Counted from the first letter of the stretch, positions 1 through 6,350 are shown. The stretch is DNA of 6,350 nucleotides from Paracoccaceae bacterium (GCA_016765235.1 JAESQH010000057.1:1-6350), one strand, 5' to 3'. The notes: a model not told the origin generated them from the letters alone. Numbers and translations are program-made.

Positions 1-517
1 ATCCAGTGCGTTTCAACAACGGGCGGATAAGTTGCGGGCGGCCCGAGGCTTGCACTGCGCGGGCTTGGACTTTGCGCCCAACCTCCAGCATATCGACAGG
101 GCTGTTCTCGTCTTGTGCGAATTCCATCAAGAAACCGTCTGGCTCGCGGCGAATAATGTCATGACGGGCCAGTGTTTTCGTTGGGAAATCTTTGAGGTTT
201 CTCGTTAGCAGGTAATCAGCCTCACCGGCAATCGCGGCCGCTAGAACATGGCGGTCGTTGCGGTCTGGCAGCGACAGGGTTTCGATCACATCCGGGTCGG
301 CTTGCACCACCGCGGTTGGCCAGCTTGCCTTTAACAACGCGATCTCGACGCCAGCTATACCACCGATTTCAAAATCGGCGCGGCCTGCGGCGTGACGCCA
401 TTCCTCCAAAATTTTATCGGACCATAGCGGGGTGAAACCGCCGAGCACGGCGGTCTCCATCAGCATTTCGCGCATCACTGTCGGGAAGATGATGCAGGCG
501 TCCATCAGAACGCGCAT
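1..517 (-). CDS. PIN-domain protein, 3' end cut off by window edge
   Basis: 172 codons are visible from the ATG at 517-515, with no stop before the left edge, so the C-terminus is missing. The translation begins MRVLMDACIIFP, a typical first strand of a PIN domain with an acidic residue (D6). Further conserved acidic positions are E38/E39 (LEEW), D85 and D88 (LPDRNDRH) and D110 (TRNLKDF), which together would form the metal-binding site of a PIN ribonuclease fold. The general look, about 180-190 aa expected, resembles the family named RSP_2648 in Rhodobacterales; that assignment is from memory. The start is set by the TAATG overlap with the stop of the rRNA methyltransferase gene, which implies translational coupling. 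No antitoxin-like small gene lies directly upstream, unlike in VapBC pairs. RNA cleavage is inferred from the fold; the target is unknown. Confidence 0.85.
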   Translation of the reverse strand, partial: MRVLMDACIIFPTVMREMLMETAVLGGFTPLWSDKILEEWRHAAGRADFEIGGIAGVEIALLKASWPTAVVQADPDVIETLSLPDRNDRHVLAAAIAGEADYLLTRNLKDFPTKTLARHDIIRREPDGFLMEFAQDENSPVDMLEVGRKVQARAVQASGRPQLIRPLLKRTG

Positions 518-1716
518 TAATCCAGCCTTAAGAAGATGGCTTTAAGGTAAGACGTTTCGGCCAAGTAGGGATGAGTTGGGTGGTCGGGGCCAGCCTGCCC
601 TGTCCAGACAATCTGCCCTTTGCGCCCCGCCTTACCCACACCGCGCAGGCTGATTTCGCGAAAGCGCGACAGATCAGCGGAATGCGAACACGAACAAAGC
701 ACGAGGTATCCACCGGGTTCCACCAGGTTTGCCCCAAGACGCGCGATGCGTTCATAGGCGCGAAGCCCCGCTTCCAGCGCTTGCTTCGACGGCGCGAACG
801 CGGGTGGGTCGCAGACCACGACACCGAAGGAACGTTTCTCGTTGCCCATGGCTATCATCGTGTCGAACGCATCGCCTTTCAGGGTTTCGAATTTGTCAGC
901 AACACCTGTCGCTTCAGCGCCTTTTGTCGCCAATTCTAACGCAGGCACGGAACCGTCAACAGCCAGCGCACTGGTTGCCCCATTAGCCAAAGCCGCCAGA
1001 GAGAACCCGCCGACGTGGCTGAACACATCCAGAATGGTTTTGCCTTTGGCAAGGTTCGCCGTGAACGCGTGGTTCGGGCGTTGATCGTAAAACAGGCCGG
1101 TTTTCTGGCCACCCATCAGGTCCGCCATGTAAGTGGCGCCGTTCATTGGCACAGGGATCAGATCGCTAATTTCACGGCGAAGAACGACCGTTTCCTCGTT
1201 GAGGCCTTCCAAAGTCCGCGCGCGGCCATTGGCGTTTTTCAAAACGTTAACAACGCCGGTAACATCGCAAAGTGCGGCGACAATATCGTCAATGCGTGCA
1301 TCAGCCCAAGCAGCGTTTGGCTGAATTACGGCGGTGTCACCGAAACGGTCGATGATAACGCCGGGCATACCGTCAGCTTCGGCGTGGATCAGGCGATAGA
1401 AAGGCGCGTCGTACAGGGTTTCGCGCAGCTCGAACGCGCGGCGTATACGTTTTGTAAACCACTCCACGTTAATGTCGGCCTCAAGGTCCGTGTCCAATAC
1501 GCGGGCGATGATTTTGGAGTTGGCGTTGAAAGCGGCCAGCGCGATTGGTTTACGTTCTTTATCCTGAACCTCGACAATACTGCCGGCAGGGATCGCTTTG
1601 GTGCGACGGTCCAGAACCAGTTGGTCGGAGAACACCCAAGGCGCGCCAAAGCGTAACCGCTGGGCGTTGGTTTTGGGTAAAAGGCGAATTACGGGGCGTG
1701 TTTGAATATCTGTCAT
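517..1716 (-). CDS. rlmI: RlmI-like class I SAM-dependent rRNA methyltransferase
   Basis: A 399-aa protein, close to the roughly 396 aa of E. coli RlmI, which makes 5-methylcytosine at 23S rRNA position 1962. An N-terminal PUA-like RNA-binding region covers about residues 8-75 (WVFSDQL, AAFNANSKIIAR). The family signature GQKTGLFYDQRPNH is at 203-216. The SAM-binding motif I (LDVFSHVGGFSL) is at 229-240, followed by the acidic strand end AVDGS at 252-256. Motif IV is DPPAF (303-307) and motif VI is CSCSH (341-345), which carries the presumed catalytic cysteine. The C-terminus GPDHPTHPYLAETSYLKA is typical of the family. The ATG is preceded by AGAGGGA at 1721-1727. The protein acts on ribosomal RNA in the cytoplasm. 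Its stop overlaps the start of the PIN gene. An intrinsic terminator ends only 27 bp upstream, leaving no room for a complete promoter between them. Methyltransferase function is firm; the exact nucleotide modified is inferred from family. Confidence 0.93.
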   Translation of the reverse strand: MTDIQTRPVIRLLPKTNAQRLRFGAPWVFSDQLVLDRRTKAIPAGSIVEVQDKERKPIALAAFNANSKIIARVLDTDLEADINVEWFTKRIRRAFELRETLYDAPFYRLIHAEADGMPGVIIDRFGDTAVIQPNAAWADARIDDIVAALCDVTGVVNVLKNANGRARTLEGLNEETVVLRREISDLIPVPMNGATYMADLMGGQKTGLFYDQRPNHAFTANLAKGKTILDVFSHVGGFSLAALANGATSALAVDGSVPALELATKGAEATGVADKFETLKGDAFDTMIAMGNEKRSFGVVVCDPPAFAPSKQALEAGLRAYERIARLGANLVEPGGYLVLCSCSHSADLSRFREISLRGVGKAGRKGQIVWTGQAGPDHPTHPYLAETSYLKAIFLRLD

Positions 1717-1743
1717 GTGGTCCCTCTAACCTGTGTTGCGCAC

Positions 1744-1773
1744 AAAAAAAAGGGCTGTCGTGCAGACAGCCCT
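1744..1773 (-). terminator. Rho-independent terminator after the 56-aa gene
   Basis: A 9-bp perfect stem (arms 1751-1759 and 1765-1773, GC-rich core GGGCTGTC) encloses a 5-nt loop. On the minus strand the stem runs directly into eight consecutive T residues (1744-1751, the last one shared with the stem). No T run follows on the plus strand, so it acts in the minus direction only. It begins 24 bp after the stop of the 56-aa gene and ends 27 bp before the ATG of the rRNA methyltransferase gene. Confidence 0.92.
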
Positions 1774-1797
1774 AGTCTTGGGAGAAAACTTTGGGGT

Positions 1798-1968
1798 TCA
1801 GGCGTGCGCAGGGCGCGAGAATGCGGCAATCGCGCGGTGTGTAAGCTTTGCAACAAAGGATACGATGGCTTTGAAACCGTCACGCATCGCTTCGGCGCGC
1901 AAAACATGTGCTTTCGCCTCATAAGCACGGATTTCTCCGTACGTTAGCGGTTGTGTTTCAATTTTCAT
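1798..1968 (-). CDS. Small 56-aa alpha-helical protein, function unknown
   Basis: The ATG at 1968-1966 opens a 56-aa frame starting MKIETQPLTYGEIRAYEAKA and ending SRPAHA-stop (TGA 1800-1798). A strong Shine-Dalgarno AGGAG lies 8 nt upstream, and an intrinsic terminator follows 24 bp after the stop, so it has the layout of a small independent gene. The middle (EAKAHVLRAEAMRDGFKAI, residues 17-35) predicts one amphipathic helix, followed by a second, more hydrophobic basic stretch (VSFVAKLTHRAIAAF, 36-50). No signal peptide, cysteine or catalytic motif is visible. The EA-x-x-LRAEA pattern resembles short proteins annotated RSP_7527 family in Rhodobacterales; this is recall, not a search. A role in stress response or membrane association would be guesswork. 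It is probably not part of the sarcosine operon, from which it is separated by 124 bp. Confidence 0.75.
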   Translation of the reverse strand: MKIETQPLTYGEIRAYEAKAHVLRAEAMRDGFKAIVSFVAKLTHRAIAAFSRPAHA

Positions 1969-1976
1969 GTCATTTG

Positions 1977-1981
1977 CTCCT
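1977..1981 (-). promoter_or_regulatory. Shine-Dalgarno of the 56-aa gene
   Basis: AGGAG on the minus strand, 8 nt before the ATG at 1968-1966. Another ATG at 1973-1971 lies only 3 nt after it and opens a two-codon frame (ATG ACA TGA), so the spacing selects the downstream ATG. Confidence 0.75.
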
Positions 1982-2052
1982 ATGATTTCAAAGGTCAGCG
2001 TTGCTGCCTTAACCTGAACGTAACATAGGAGGCCGGAACGGATTGCACATCA

Positions 2053-2069
2053 GACAATGACAGATTGTC
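2053..2069. repeat. 17-bp inverted repeat, GACAAT-n5-ATTGTC
   Basis: Perfect 6-bp arms (2053-2058 and 2064-2069) around a 5-bp centre, in the gap between soxG and the 56-aa gene. The centre lies 19 bp from that of the neighbouring inverted repeat at 2072-2088, about two DNA turns. It could be a regulator binding site or an mRNA hairpin; no T tract follows, so it is not a standard terminator. Confidence 0.5.
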
Positions 2070-2071
2070 GA

Positions 2072-2088
2072 TATGCAACAATTGCATA
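2072..2088. repeat. 17-bp inverted repeat, TATGCAA-n3-TTGCATA
   Basis: Perfect 7-bp arms (2072-2078 and 2082-2088) around a 3-bp centre, only 4 bp after the soxG stop codon. The same half-site reappears as ATTGCACA at 2042-2049, against ATTGCATA at 2081-2088. As DNA it looks like an operator for a dimeric regulator; as RNA it would form an A/U-rich hairpin at the 3' end of the sarcosine oxidase transcript. It lacks a following U tract. Confidence 0.55.
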
Positions 2089-2092
2089 GCTG

Positions 2093-2659
2093 CTAAAGAT
2101 ATTCCGGCAGGCTGCCTTCGCGCGCCGCGGTGGACAACCAATCAAACATGAACGCACCGACGGACCGGAAGCAAACAAGTTCGAACGTTTCATCCTCCGT
2201 CATCCAGAAAGCGGCGACGAGCTGGCCGATTCGCGACCGCCGAATATCGCCAATACCGAAAGCATCGGGCGAGAGATCAACCGGGGCCCCTTTAGCGAGG
2301 ACCTCGCGCGAACCTTTTCCCGCGACAAGGAAAACCGCGCGCGCATCTGAGACGTTGACGACCATATGGTGTTCGCCGGTTAATGCGTTGGAAATATCTG
2401 CCGTGATTGCGTCGGCTTTGTCGTACTCCACTAACAGCAGAACTTCGTCCGGTGACATCCATGCCACGCCGCCCATAGGGCCGTGGTCGACCTTGCGCTG
2501 TGCTGGAATGTCCAAGCCCACGGCCGCTGAAACGGCAGCTTTTAGCTGTGCCGAAGACAGGTCACCGCGCAATGTGATCATGCCACGAAGGCCTGCTTCG
2601 GTGATTTTGACGGCACCGTTGAAGGTTGCTCCGTTCAGGATTGATACAGCGTTAGACAT
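2093..2659 (-). CDS. soxG: Sarcosine oxidase, gamma subunit
   Basis: A 188-aa protein, the usual size for the gamma subunit of heterotetrameric sarcosine oxidase. Characteristic elements are WMSPDEVLLLV (67-77), the VNVSDARAVF stretch (101-110, resembling the GcvT/YgfZ-type fold), the RSRIGQLVAAFW block (141-152) and the C-terminal FELVCFRSVGAFMFDWL (159-175). Gamma is a structural subunit of the alpha-beta-gamma-delta complex in the cytoplasm and carries no known cofactor. The ATG at 2659-2657 overlaps the last 8 nt of soxA (ATGTCTAA), with AAGGAG at 2669-2674, 9 nt upstream and inside soxA, so translation is coupled. It is the last gene of the operon in this window; after its TAG the next gene is 124 bp away. 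Confidence 0.93.
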   Translation of the reverse strand: MSNAVSILNGATFNGAVKITEAGLRGMITLRGDLSSAQLKAAVSAAVGLDIPAQRKVDHGPMGGVAWMSPDEVLLLVEYDKADAITADISNALTGEHHMVVNVSDARAVFLVAGKGSREVLAKGAPVDLSPDAFGIGDIRRSRIGQLVAAFWMTEDETFELVCFRSVGAFMFDWLSTAAREGSLPEYL

Positions 2660-5600
2660 TTTGGCGCTCTCCTTCTTTGTCGTAGAAAACCGGATCGACG
2701 ACCGTGGCTTTGATGGTTTTGTTGTTGCCGATCGGGAACGTCAGAACTTCGCCCATGCGTTTGGATCCGCTCTTGATCAACGCCATAGCGATGGAGTGGT
2801 TCAGGGTGGGCGAGAAATAGGTCGACGTCACGTGGCCGATCATATTTTCCTGACCGTAACGGTTTTTACCGCCTTCCACTGCGTGGGCGCCATCTGGCAA
2901 TACGTCAGCGGGGTTTTCGGTCAGCAGGCCGACCAATTGTTTACGGTCGCTCCGTTGCAGGAATTCGCGTTCCATGGCGCGTTTGCCGATGAAGTCTTCC
3001 TTCTTTTTCGACACGGCCCAGCCAAGTTTCAAATCTTGGGGAATGACGGTCCCGTCGGTCTCGTCACCGATCATGATGAAACCTTTGTCGGCGCGCATGA
3101 CGTGGAGGGCCTCGGTGCCGTAGGGCATGATGCCGAATTCTTCGCCTGCTTCCATTACTTTGTCCCAGAAGGCTTGGCCTTGCGCGTTGGGGACAGCAAT
3201 TTCGTAGGACAGCTCGCCAGAGAACGAGATGCGGAACGGGCGGGCCTTGATGCCTGCGAGTGTGCCATCTGTGAAGGACATAAACGGCAAGGCTTCGCTG
3301 GAGACATCCATGCCGCCGAGTTTTTCCAATACTTTGCGGGCATTCGGGCCGACGATGGCGATTTGGGCGAATTGTTCGGTGACGTTGGTGGTGTAAACTT
3401 CTAAATCCCACCATTCGGTTTGCAACCATTCTTCCATCCACGCGTACACGTTATCGGAACCACCTGTTGTCGTGTGGCACAGGAATTCGTCGTCACTTAG
3501 GCGGGCGACGACGCCGTCATCGAACAGGAATCCGTTTTCGGTGCACATTAGGCCATAACGGCATTTACCGACTTTTAACGAAGACATCATATTGGTGTAG
3601 AGGAGATCGAGGAATTTGGCTGCATCCGGCCCTTTGACCAGTATCTTGCCAAGCGTGGAGGCGTCGAGGATGGAGACGCCTGTGCGCGTGTTCATGATTT
3701 CGCGCGTAACTGCTTGCCCGGTGGTCTCACCACTCCGTCGGTAGGTGTAGGGGCGGCGCCAGTCTGCGACGGGTTCCCATACGGCGTCGTTAGCGTCTTG
3801 CCATGTGTCGATCGGGGATTTGCGCGTTGGTTTGAACAGGTTTCCCCGCGCCTCCCCTGCGATGGAACCAAGGGAGATTGGTGTGTAGGGCGGGCGGAAA
3901 GTTGTGGTGCCTACTTTCGGGATCGGGGCATTCACGCTATCCGCGAGAATGGCGAGGCCGTTGATGTTGGACAGTTTTCCTTGGTCAGTCGCCATGCCAA
4001 GGGTCGTGTAGCGTTTGGTGTGATCAACGCTTTCGTACCCTTCTTGCGCGGCGAGGCGAACGTCGGAGACTTTGACGTCGTTCTGGAAATCCAGCCATGA
4101 CTTGGCGCGTAGTTTGTAGGGGGCACCTGCTGGCATGGACCAAACGGGCAGCATGGGTTCCTCGGCCTCGGTTATGACAAGCGGAGCGGCACTCTCGGTG
4201 GGGGTGAACCCCGCCTCGGTTGCCGCTTGGCGACCTGCGGTTATGGCGTTTTGCAAGGCCGGTGCTGAGTGAAGGTCGCCGGAGGCTGTTCCGGCGGTCA
4301 GGACGAAACCGTTGCCATCTGCGCCCAGTGGTGGGCGGCTTGGGTCCGGCGAGAACATGGCGTTCGCCTCGTCCCAGTTGAGCTTACCGCCGCAATGGGA
4401 CCATAGGTGAACGACCGGAGACCAGCCACCGGACATGGCGACTACATCGCAGGGGATGGTTTCCAGCGGTGTGCCTTCGCCAGCTTGAGAACAGATTTCG
4501 ACGCCGGTTACGAATTTGTAACCATTGACCGAAGAGATACCTTTGCCCGTTTCAACGCGGATGCCGAGCGCACGTGCCTGGTTTGGGAGGGCGCCGTTTG
4601 CCTCGGTGCGGGCATTGAGGATTACGGGGACTTCAAGCCCTGCATTTTTCATGGTGATTGCAGTGCGGTAAGCATCGTCGTTGTTTGTGACAACGACCGT
4701 TCGATCCCCAGCGCTGACACCGAAAAGGGTGGCGTAATCACGCACGGCGGAGGCCAGCATGACACCGGGAATGTCGTTACCAGCAAAGGATATCGGGCGC
4801 TCCAATGCGCCTGTTGCCGTAACGATCCGTTTGGCACGGATACGCCATAAACGGTGGCGCGGCGCGGTATCGCTTGGCGCGTGATCCGTGATCCGCTCGT
4901 AGCCCATCGCATAGCCATGGTCGAAAACACCGGACCCCATCATACGGGTGCGGATCGTGACGTTTTCCATCGCTTCAAGTTCGGCGGTGGTTTGGGCAAT
5001 CCATTCGGCGGAAGGTTTACCATCGATGGTTGCGCTATCGACTGCGAGACGCCCACCGAGATTGGCGGTTTGCTCCAACAGCAAAACTTTAGCGCCGGAT
5101 GCGCCGGCTTCACGAGCGGCGGCGAGGCCCGCCATGCCGCCGCCGACTATCAGCACGTCGACGTAGGCGTAGAAGTATTCGTAACGGTCGGCGTCCGCCT
5201 CTTTCGGGGCGTTACCGAGGCCGGCCGAGTGGCGGATGATCGGTTCGAACAGGTGTTTCCATGCCCATTGTGGTTTCATGAAAGTTTTGTAGTAGAAACC
5301 AGCGGGCAATAGGCGTGGAACTTTGTTGTTAATTGCGCCGATGTCGAACTCTAAGCTGGGCCAATGGTTTTGCGACTTGGCGGTTAGGCCGTCGAAAACT
5401 TCGGTTGTGGTTGTGCGCTGGTTAGGCTCAAAGCGGTTGCCCTGCCCCATGTTTACCAATGCGTTTGGTTCTTCAACACCACTGGCCATGATGCCACGCG
5501 GACGGTGATATTTGAACGAGCGGCCGACCAAAGTTTGGCCGTTTGCAAGCAAGGCAGACGCCAAGGTGTCGCCTTTATGGCCTTTGAATTTCTTGCCGTT

Positions 5601-5666
5601 GAACGTGAAGGAAACGGAGGTTTCCCGATCGATTACGGAACCGCCGGAAGTAAGTCGGGTGCTCAT
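2652..5666 (-). CDS. soxA: Sarcosine oxidase, alpha subunit
   Basis: A 1004-aa subunit, normal for the family. Domains in order: an N-terminal ferredoxin-like Fer2_4 fold (about 15-100: GDTLASALLANG, FKYHRPRGI), with no cysteine before residue 392 and therefore no iron-sulfur cluster; an FAD/NAD-type Rossmann domain with VLIVGGGMAGLAAA (171-184), the strand-end acid E198 and TATGALERP (283-291); and GWSPVVHLW (414-422). A C-terminal GcvT-like aminomethyltransferase domain follows (about 650-1000: ILDASTLGKILVKGPDA, KCRYGLMCTENGFLFDDG, GDETDGTVIPQDLKLGWAV). The family alpha subunit binds NAD+. Its C-terminal domain captures the imine from sarcosine oxidation on tetrahydrofolate to yield glycine and 5,10-methylene-THF; hydrogen peroxide comes from the flavin site in beta. 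I place the start at the ATG at 5666-5664 (MSTRLT), overlapping the soxD stop as ATGA, not at the in-frame TTG at 5681, because GGGAGGG lies 6 nt before that ATG. Confidence 0.96.
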   Translation of the reverse strand: MSTRLTSGGSVIDRETSVSFTFNGKKFKGHKGDTLASALLANGQTLVGRSFKYHRPRGIMASGVEEPNALVNMGQGNRFEPNQRTTTTEVFDGLTAKSQNHWPSLEFDIGAINNKVPRLLPAGFYYKTFMKPQWAWKHLFEPIIRHSAGLGNAPKEADADRYEYFYAYVDVLIVGGGMAGLAAAREAGASGAKVLLLEQTANLGGRLAVDSATIDGKPSAEWIAQTTAELEAMENVTIRTRMMGSGVFDHGYAMGYERITDHAPSDTAPRHRLWRIRAKRIVTATGALERPISFAGNDIPGVMLASAVRDYATLFGVSAGDRTVVVTNNDDAYRTAITMKNAGLEVPVILNARTEANGALPNQARALGIRVETGKGISSVNGYKFVTGVEICSQAGEGTPLETIPCDVVAMSGGWSPVVHLWSHCGGKLNWDEANAMFSPDPSRPPLGADGNGFVLTAGTASGDLHSAPALQNAITAGRQAATEAGFTPTESAAPLVITEAEEPMLPVWSMPAGAPYKLRAKSWLDFQNDVKVSDVRLAAQEGYESVDHTKRYTTLGMATDQGKLSNINGLAILADSVNAPIPKVGTTTFRPPYTPISLGSIAGEARGNLFKPTRKSPIDTWQDANDAVWEPVADWRRPYTYRRSGETTGQAVTREIMNTRTGVSILDASTLGKILVKGPDAAKFLDLLYTNMMSSLKVGKCRYGLMCTENGFLFDDGVVARLSDDEFLCHTTTGGSDNVYAWMEEWLQTEWWDLEVYTTNVTEQFAQIAIVGPNARKVLEKLGGMDVSSEALPFMSFTDGTLAGIKARPFRISFSGELSYEIAVPNAQGQAFWDKVMEAGEEFGIMPYGTEALHVMRADKGFIMIGDETDGTVIPQDLKLGWAVSKKKEDFIGKRAMEREFLQRSDRKQLVGLLTENPADVLPDGAHAVEGGKNRYGQENMIGHVTSTYFSPTLNHSIAMALIKSGSKRMGEVLTFPIGNNKTIKATVVDPVFYDKEGERQNV

Positions 5667-5986
5667 TTGAAGCCCTCCCAATCTGGTCGTTTTGCCTTAA
5701 CGGCGGCAATGATATTATCGGGCGGGGTCGAGGTTTGGGCTGAATACGTTCCAAACACTTCAAGTGTTGCTGTGCAGCGGGCTACATGAAACCACTTTCC
5801 ACAGCCAAATGCGTGACGCCAGCGTTCAAAATGCACCCCGCGCGGGTTTTTGCGGGCGAACAGGTAGTCGCTGAAGGCTTGATCTTCGGAACCTGCTGTA
5901 TATCGCTTCAAGTGTGCTTCGCCGCCCGGTGCGAATTCCGTTTCTTCTGCGGTTACACCGCAATTAGGGCATTTAAGCATCAGCAT
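5663..5986 (-). CDS. soxD: Sarcosine oxidase, delta subunit (zinc-binding)
   Basis: A 107-aa protein matching the small delta subunit. The N-terminus MLMLKCPNCG gives C6 and C9; RWRHAFGCGKWF supplies H58 and C62. This CxxC...HxxxC set corresponds to the structural zinc site known for delta of the Stenotrophomonas enzyme. Other family signs are LFARKNPRG (42-50) and RWRHAFGCGKWFHVAR (55-70), with ATLEVFGTY (73-81) and a C-terminal helix. Starting at the first ATG keeps the two cysteines at their usual positions; an ATG two codons later is possible. The stop TGA shares bases with the soxA start (ATGA), and the start follows the upstream gene's stop after a single base. Delta is cytoplasmic and structural. 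Confidence 0.95.
   Translation of the reverse strand: MLMLKCPNCGVTAEETEFAPGGEAHLKRYTAGSEDQAFSDYLFARKNPRGVHFERWRHAFGCGKWFHVARCTATLEVFGTYSAQTSTPPDNIIAAVKAKRPDWEGFK
5673..5679 (-). promoter_or_regulatory. Shine-Dalgarno that fixes the soxA start
   Basis: GGGAGGG on the minus strand, 6 nt before the ATG at 5666-5664 and inside the last codons of soxD. The upstream TTG at 5681-5679 overlaps this site and so would lack it, which supports the 1004-aa form of soxA. Confidence 0.7.
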
Positions 5987-5987
5987 A

Positions 5988-6344
5988 TCAATGTATCCAA
6001 TCTACCAGCATTCCGCCCAAACCCCATTGCAGGGTTCCAACGACGGAGTACACCATTTCATAACGATATGTTTCCATTCCAGCCTCGGCACGTTTGGATG
6101 CGAGCATACTTTCAAAGCTACCCTCGATCCGGTCGGCGAGCTGTTCCAAATTCAGCGGATCATCTCCCTGCCGCCCGGTTCGGACCATCTGCATGTAGCG
6201 CCAGATCATGCGCTGCTGGATTTCTTCCTGATTGTCCCAAAGGCGACGTTCCTCTTGCGAGGTGTAGCGGTGGGTCAGGAAAATCGACAGGCCGACGGAT
6301 AGTGCAATGGATCCGATGGCTGGAAAAACCGAATCCCACCCCAT
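5988..6344 (-). CDS. 118-aa predicted membrane protein within the sarcosine oxidase operon
   Basis: I do not recognise this protein. From the ATG at 6344-6342 it runs MGWDSVFPAI to the stop TGA at 5990-5988. Residues 6-24 (VFPAIGSIALSVGLSIFLT) form a clear hydrophobic segment likely to span the membrane or act as a signal anchor. A charged, probably helical region follows (about 26-97, rich in E, R, Q and M, including EERRLWDNQEEIQQRM), with a second weaker hydrophobic end (98-115). No cysteines or catalytic motifs are present. It ends 1 nt before the soxD ATG, so it is part of the same transcript. Only 6 nt upstream are visible, with no in-frame stop, so a longer N-terminus is possible, though a hydrophobic N-terminus fits this start. 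A TGA at 6349-6347 in another frame could be the end of the preceding gene, expected to be soxB. A link to sarcosine oxidase assembly or substrate uptake is speculation. Confidence 0.72.
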   Translation of the reverse strand: MGWDSVFPAIGSIALSVGLSIFLTHRYTSQEERRLWDNQEEIQQRMIWRYMQMVRTGRQGDDPLNLEQLADRIEGSFESMLASKRAEAGMETYRYEMVYSVVGTLQWGLGGMLVDWIH

Positions 6345-6350
6345 AATCAG

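Noticed and set aside
1015..1656. A 213-codon open frame on the plus strand
   Set aside because: Antisense to the rRNA methyltransferase gene, whose motifs cover this whole stretch; no domain is recognisable in the plus-strand product.
1713..1928. A 71-codon minus-strand frame reaching the methyltransferase ATG
   Set aside because: It reads through the terminator hairpin and T run and lies in another frame of the 56-aa gene, which has the better ribosome binding site and a more natural composition.
1965..1973. Two-codon frame ATG ACA TGA overlapping the start of the 56-aa gene
   Set aside because: The ATG is only 3 nt from the AGGAG, too close for normal initiation; probably chance.
2022..2049. 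Possible promoter TGTGCA-n16-TATGTT on the minus strand before the 56-aa gene
   Set aside because: Position is plausible but the -35 box matches only 3 of 6 consensus bases and the -10 only 4 of 6; too weak to annotate.
2130..3404. A 424-codon open frame on the plus strand
   Set aside because: It is antisense to soxG and the 3' part of soxA, both strongly supported by family motifs. The translation shows no recognisable domain and looks like a mirror of the coding strand in GC-rich DNA.
5754..5768. Palindrome AACACTT-C-AAGTGTT
   Set aside because: It lies inside soxD, in codons for the conserved TLEVF stretch, and has no regulatory context, so it is best explained as coding sequence.
5786..6346. 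A 186-codon open frame on the plus strand
   Set aside because: Antisense to soxD and the small membrane protein gene; its product has no recognisable domain. SoxD's zinc residues confirm the minus strand.

Overview
The window looks like chromosomal DNA from an alphaproteobacterium, most likely a marine Rhodobacterales (Roseobacter-type) species. This rests on moderately high GC, the soxD-soxA-soxG arrangement of heterotetrameric sarcosine oxidase, and small and PIN-domain proteins of types I associate with that order. Every gene I can support lies on the minus strand, so the biological reading direction is from high to low coordinates. The long plus-strand frames are antisense shadows of these genes.

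Right part (about 6344 down to 2093): the distal part of a sarcosine oxidase operon. It reads, in transcription order, a 118-aa predicted membrane protein of unknown function, soxD (delta, zinc subunit), soxA (alpha, the large NAD- and folate-binding subunit) and soxG (gamma). The genes are packed almost without gaps: a 1-nt spacer before soxD, an ATGA overlap at soxD/soxA and an 8-nt overlap at soxA/soxG. The catalytic flavin subunit soxB is not in the window and is expected just beyond the right edge. The complete enzyme demethylates sarcosine (N-methylglycine) to glycine, passes the one-carbon unit to tetrahydrofolate and releases hydrogen peroxide. It is the last step in breakdown of glycine betaine, choline and creatinine.

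Middle (2092 to 1744): a 124-bp intergenic gap with two adjacent 17-bp inverted repeats next to the soxG stop. It is followed by a 56-aa small protein gene with its own strong ribosome binding site and a clear intrinsic terminator.

Left part (1716 to 1): a gene for a PUA-domain class I SAM-dependent 23S rRNA methyltransferase (RlmI-like). A PIN-domain nuclease-like gene follows it with a TAATG stop/start overlap and runs off the left edge of the window.

Nothing indicates a mobile element, CRISPR array, tRNA or rRNA. The least ordinary points are the uncharacterised membrane protein embedded in the sarcosine oxidase operon, the coupling of an rRNA methyltransferase to an antitoxin-less PIN protein, and the paired palindromes after soxG.
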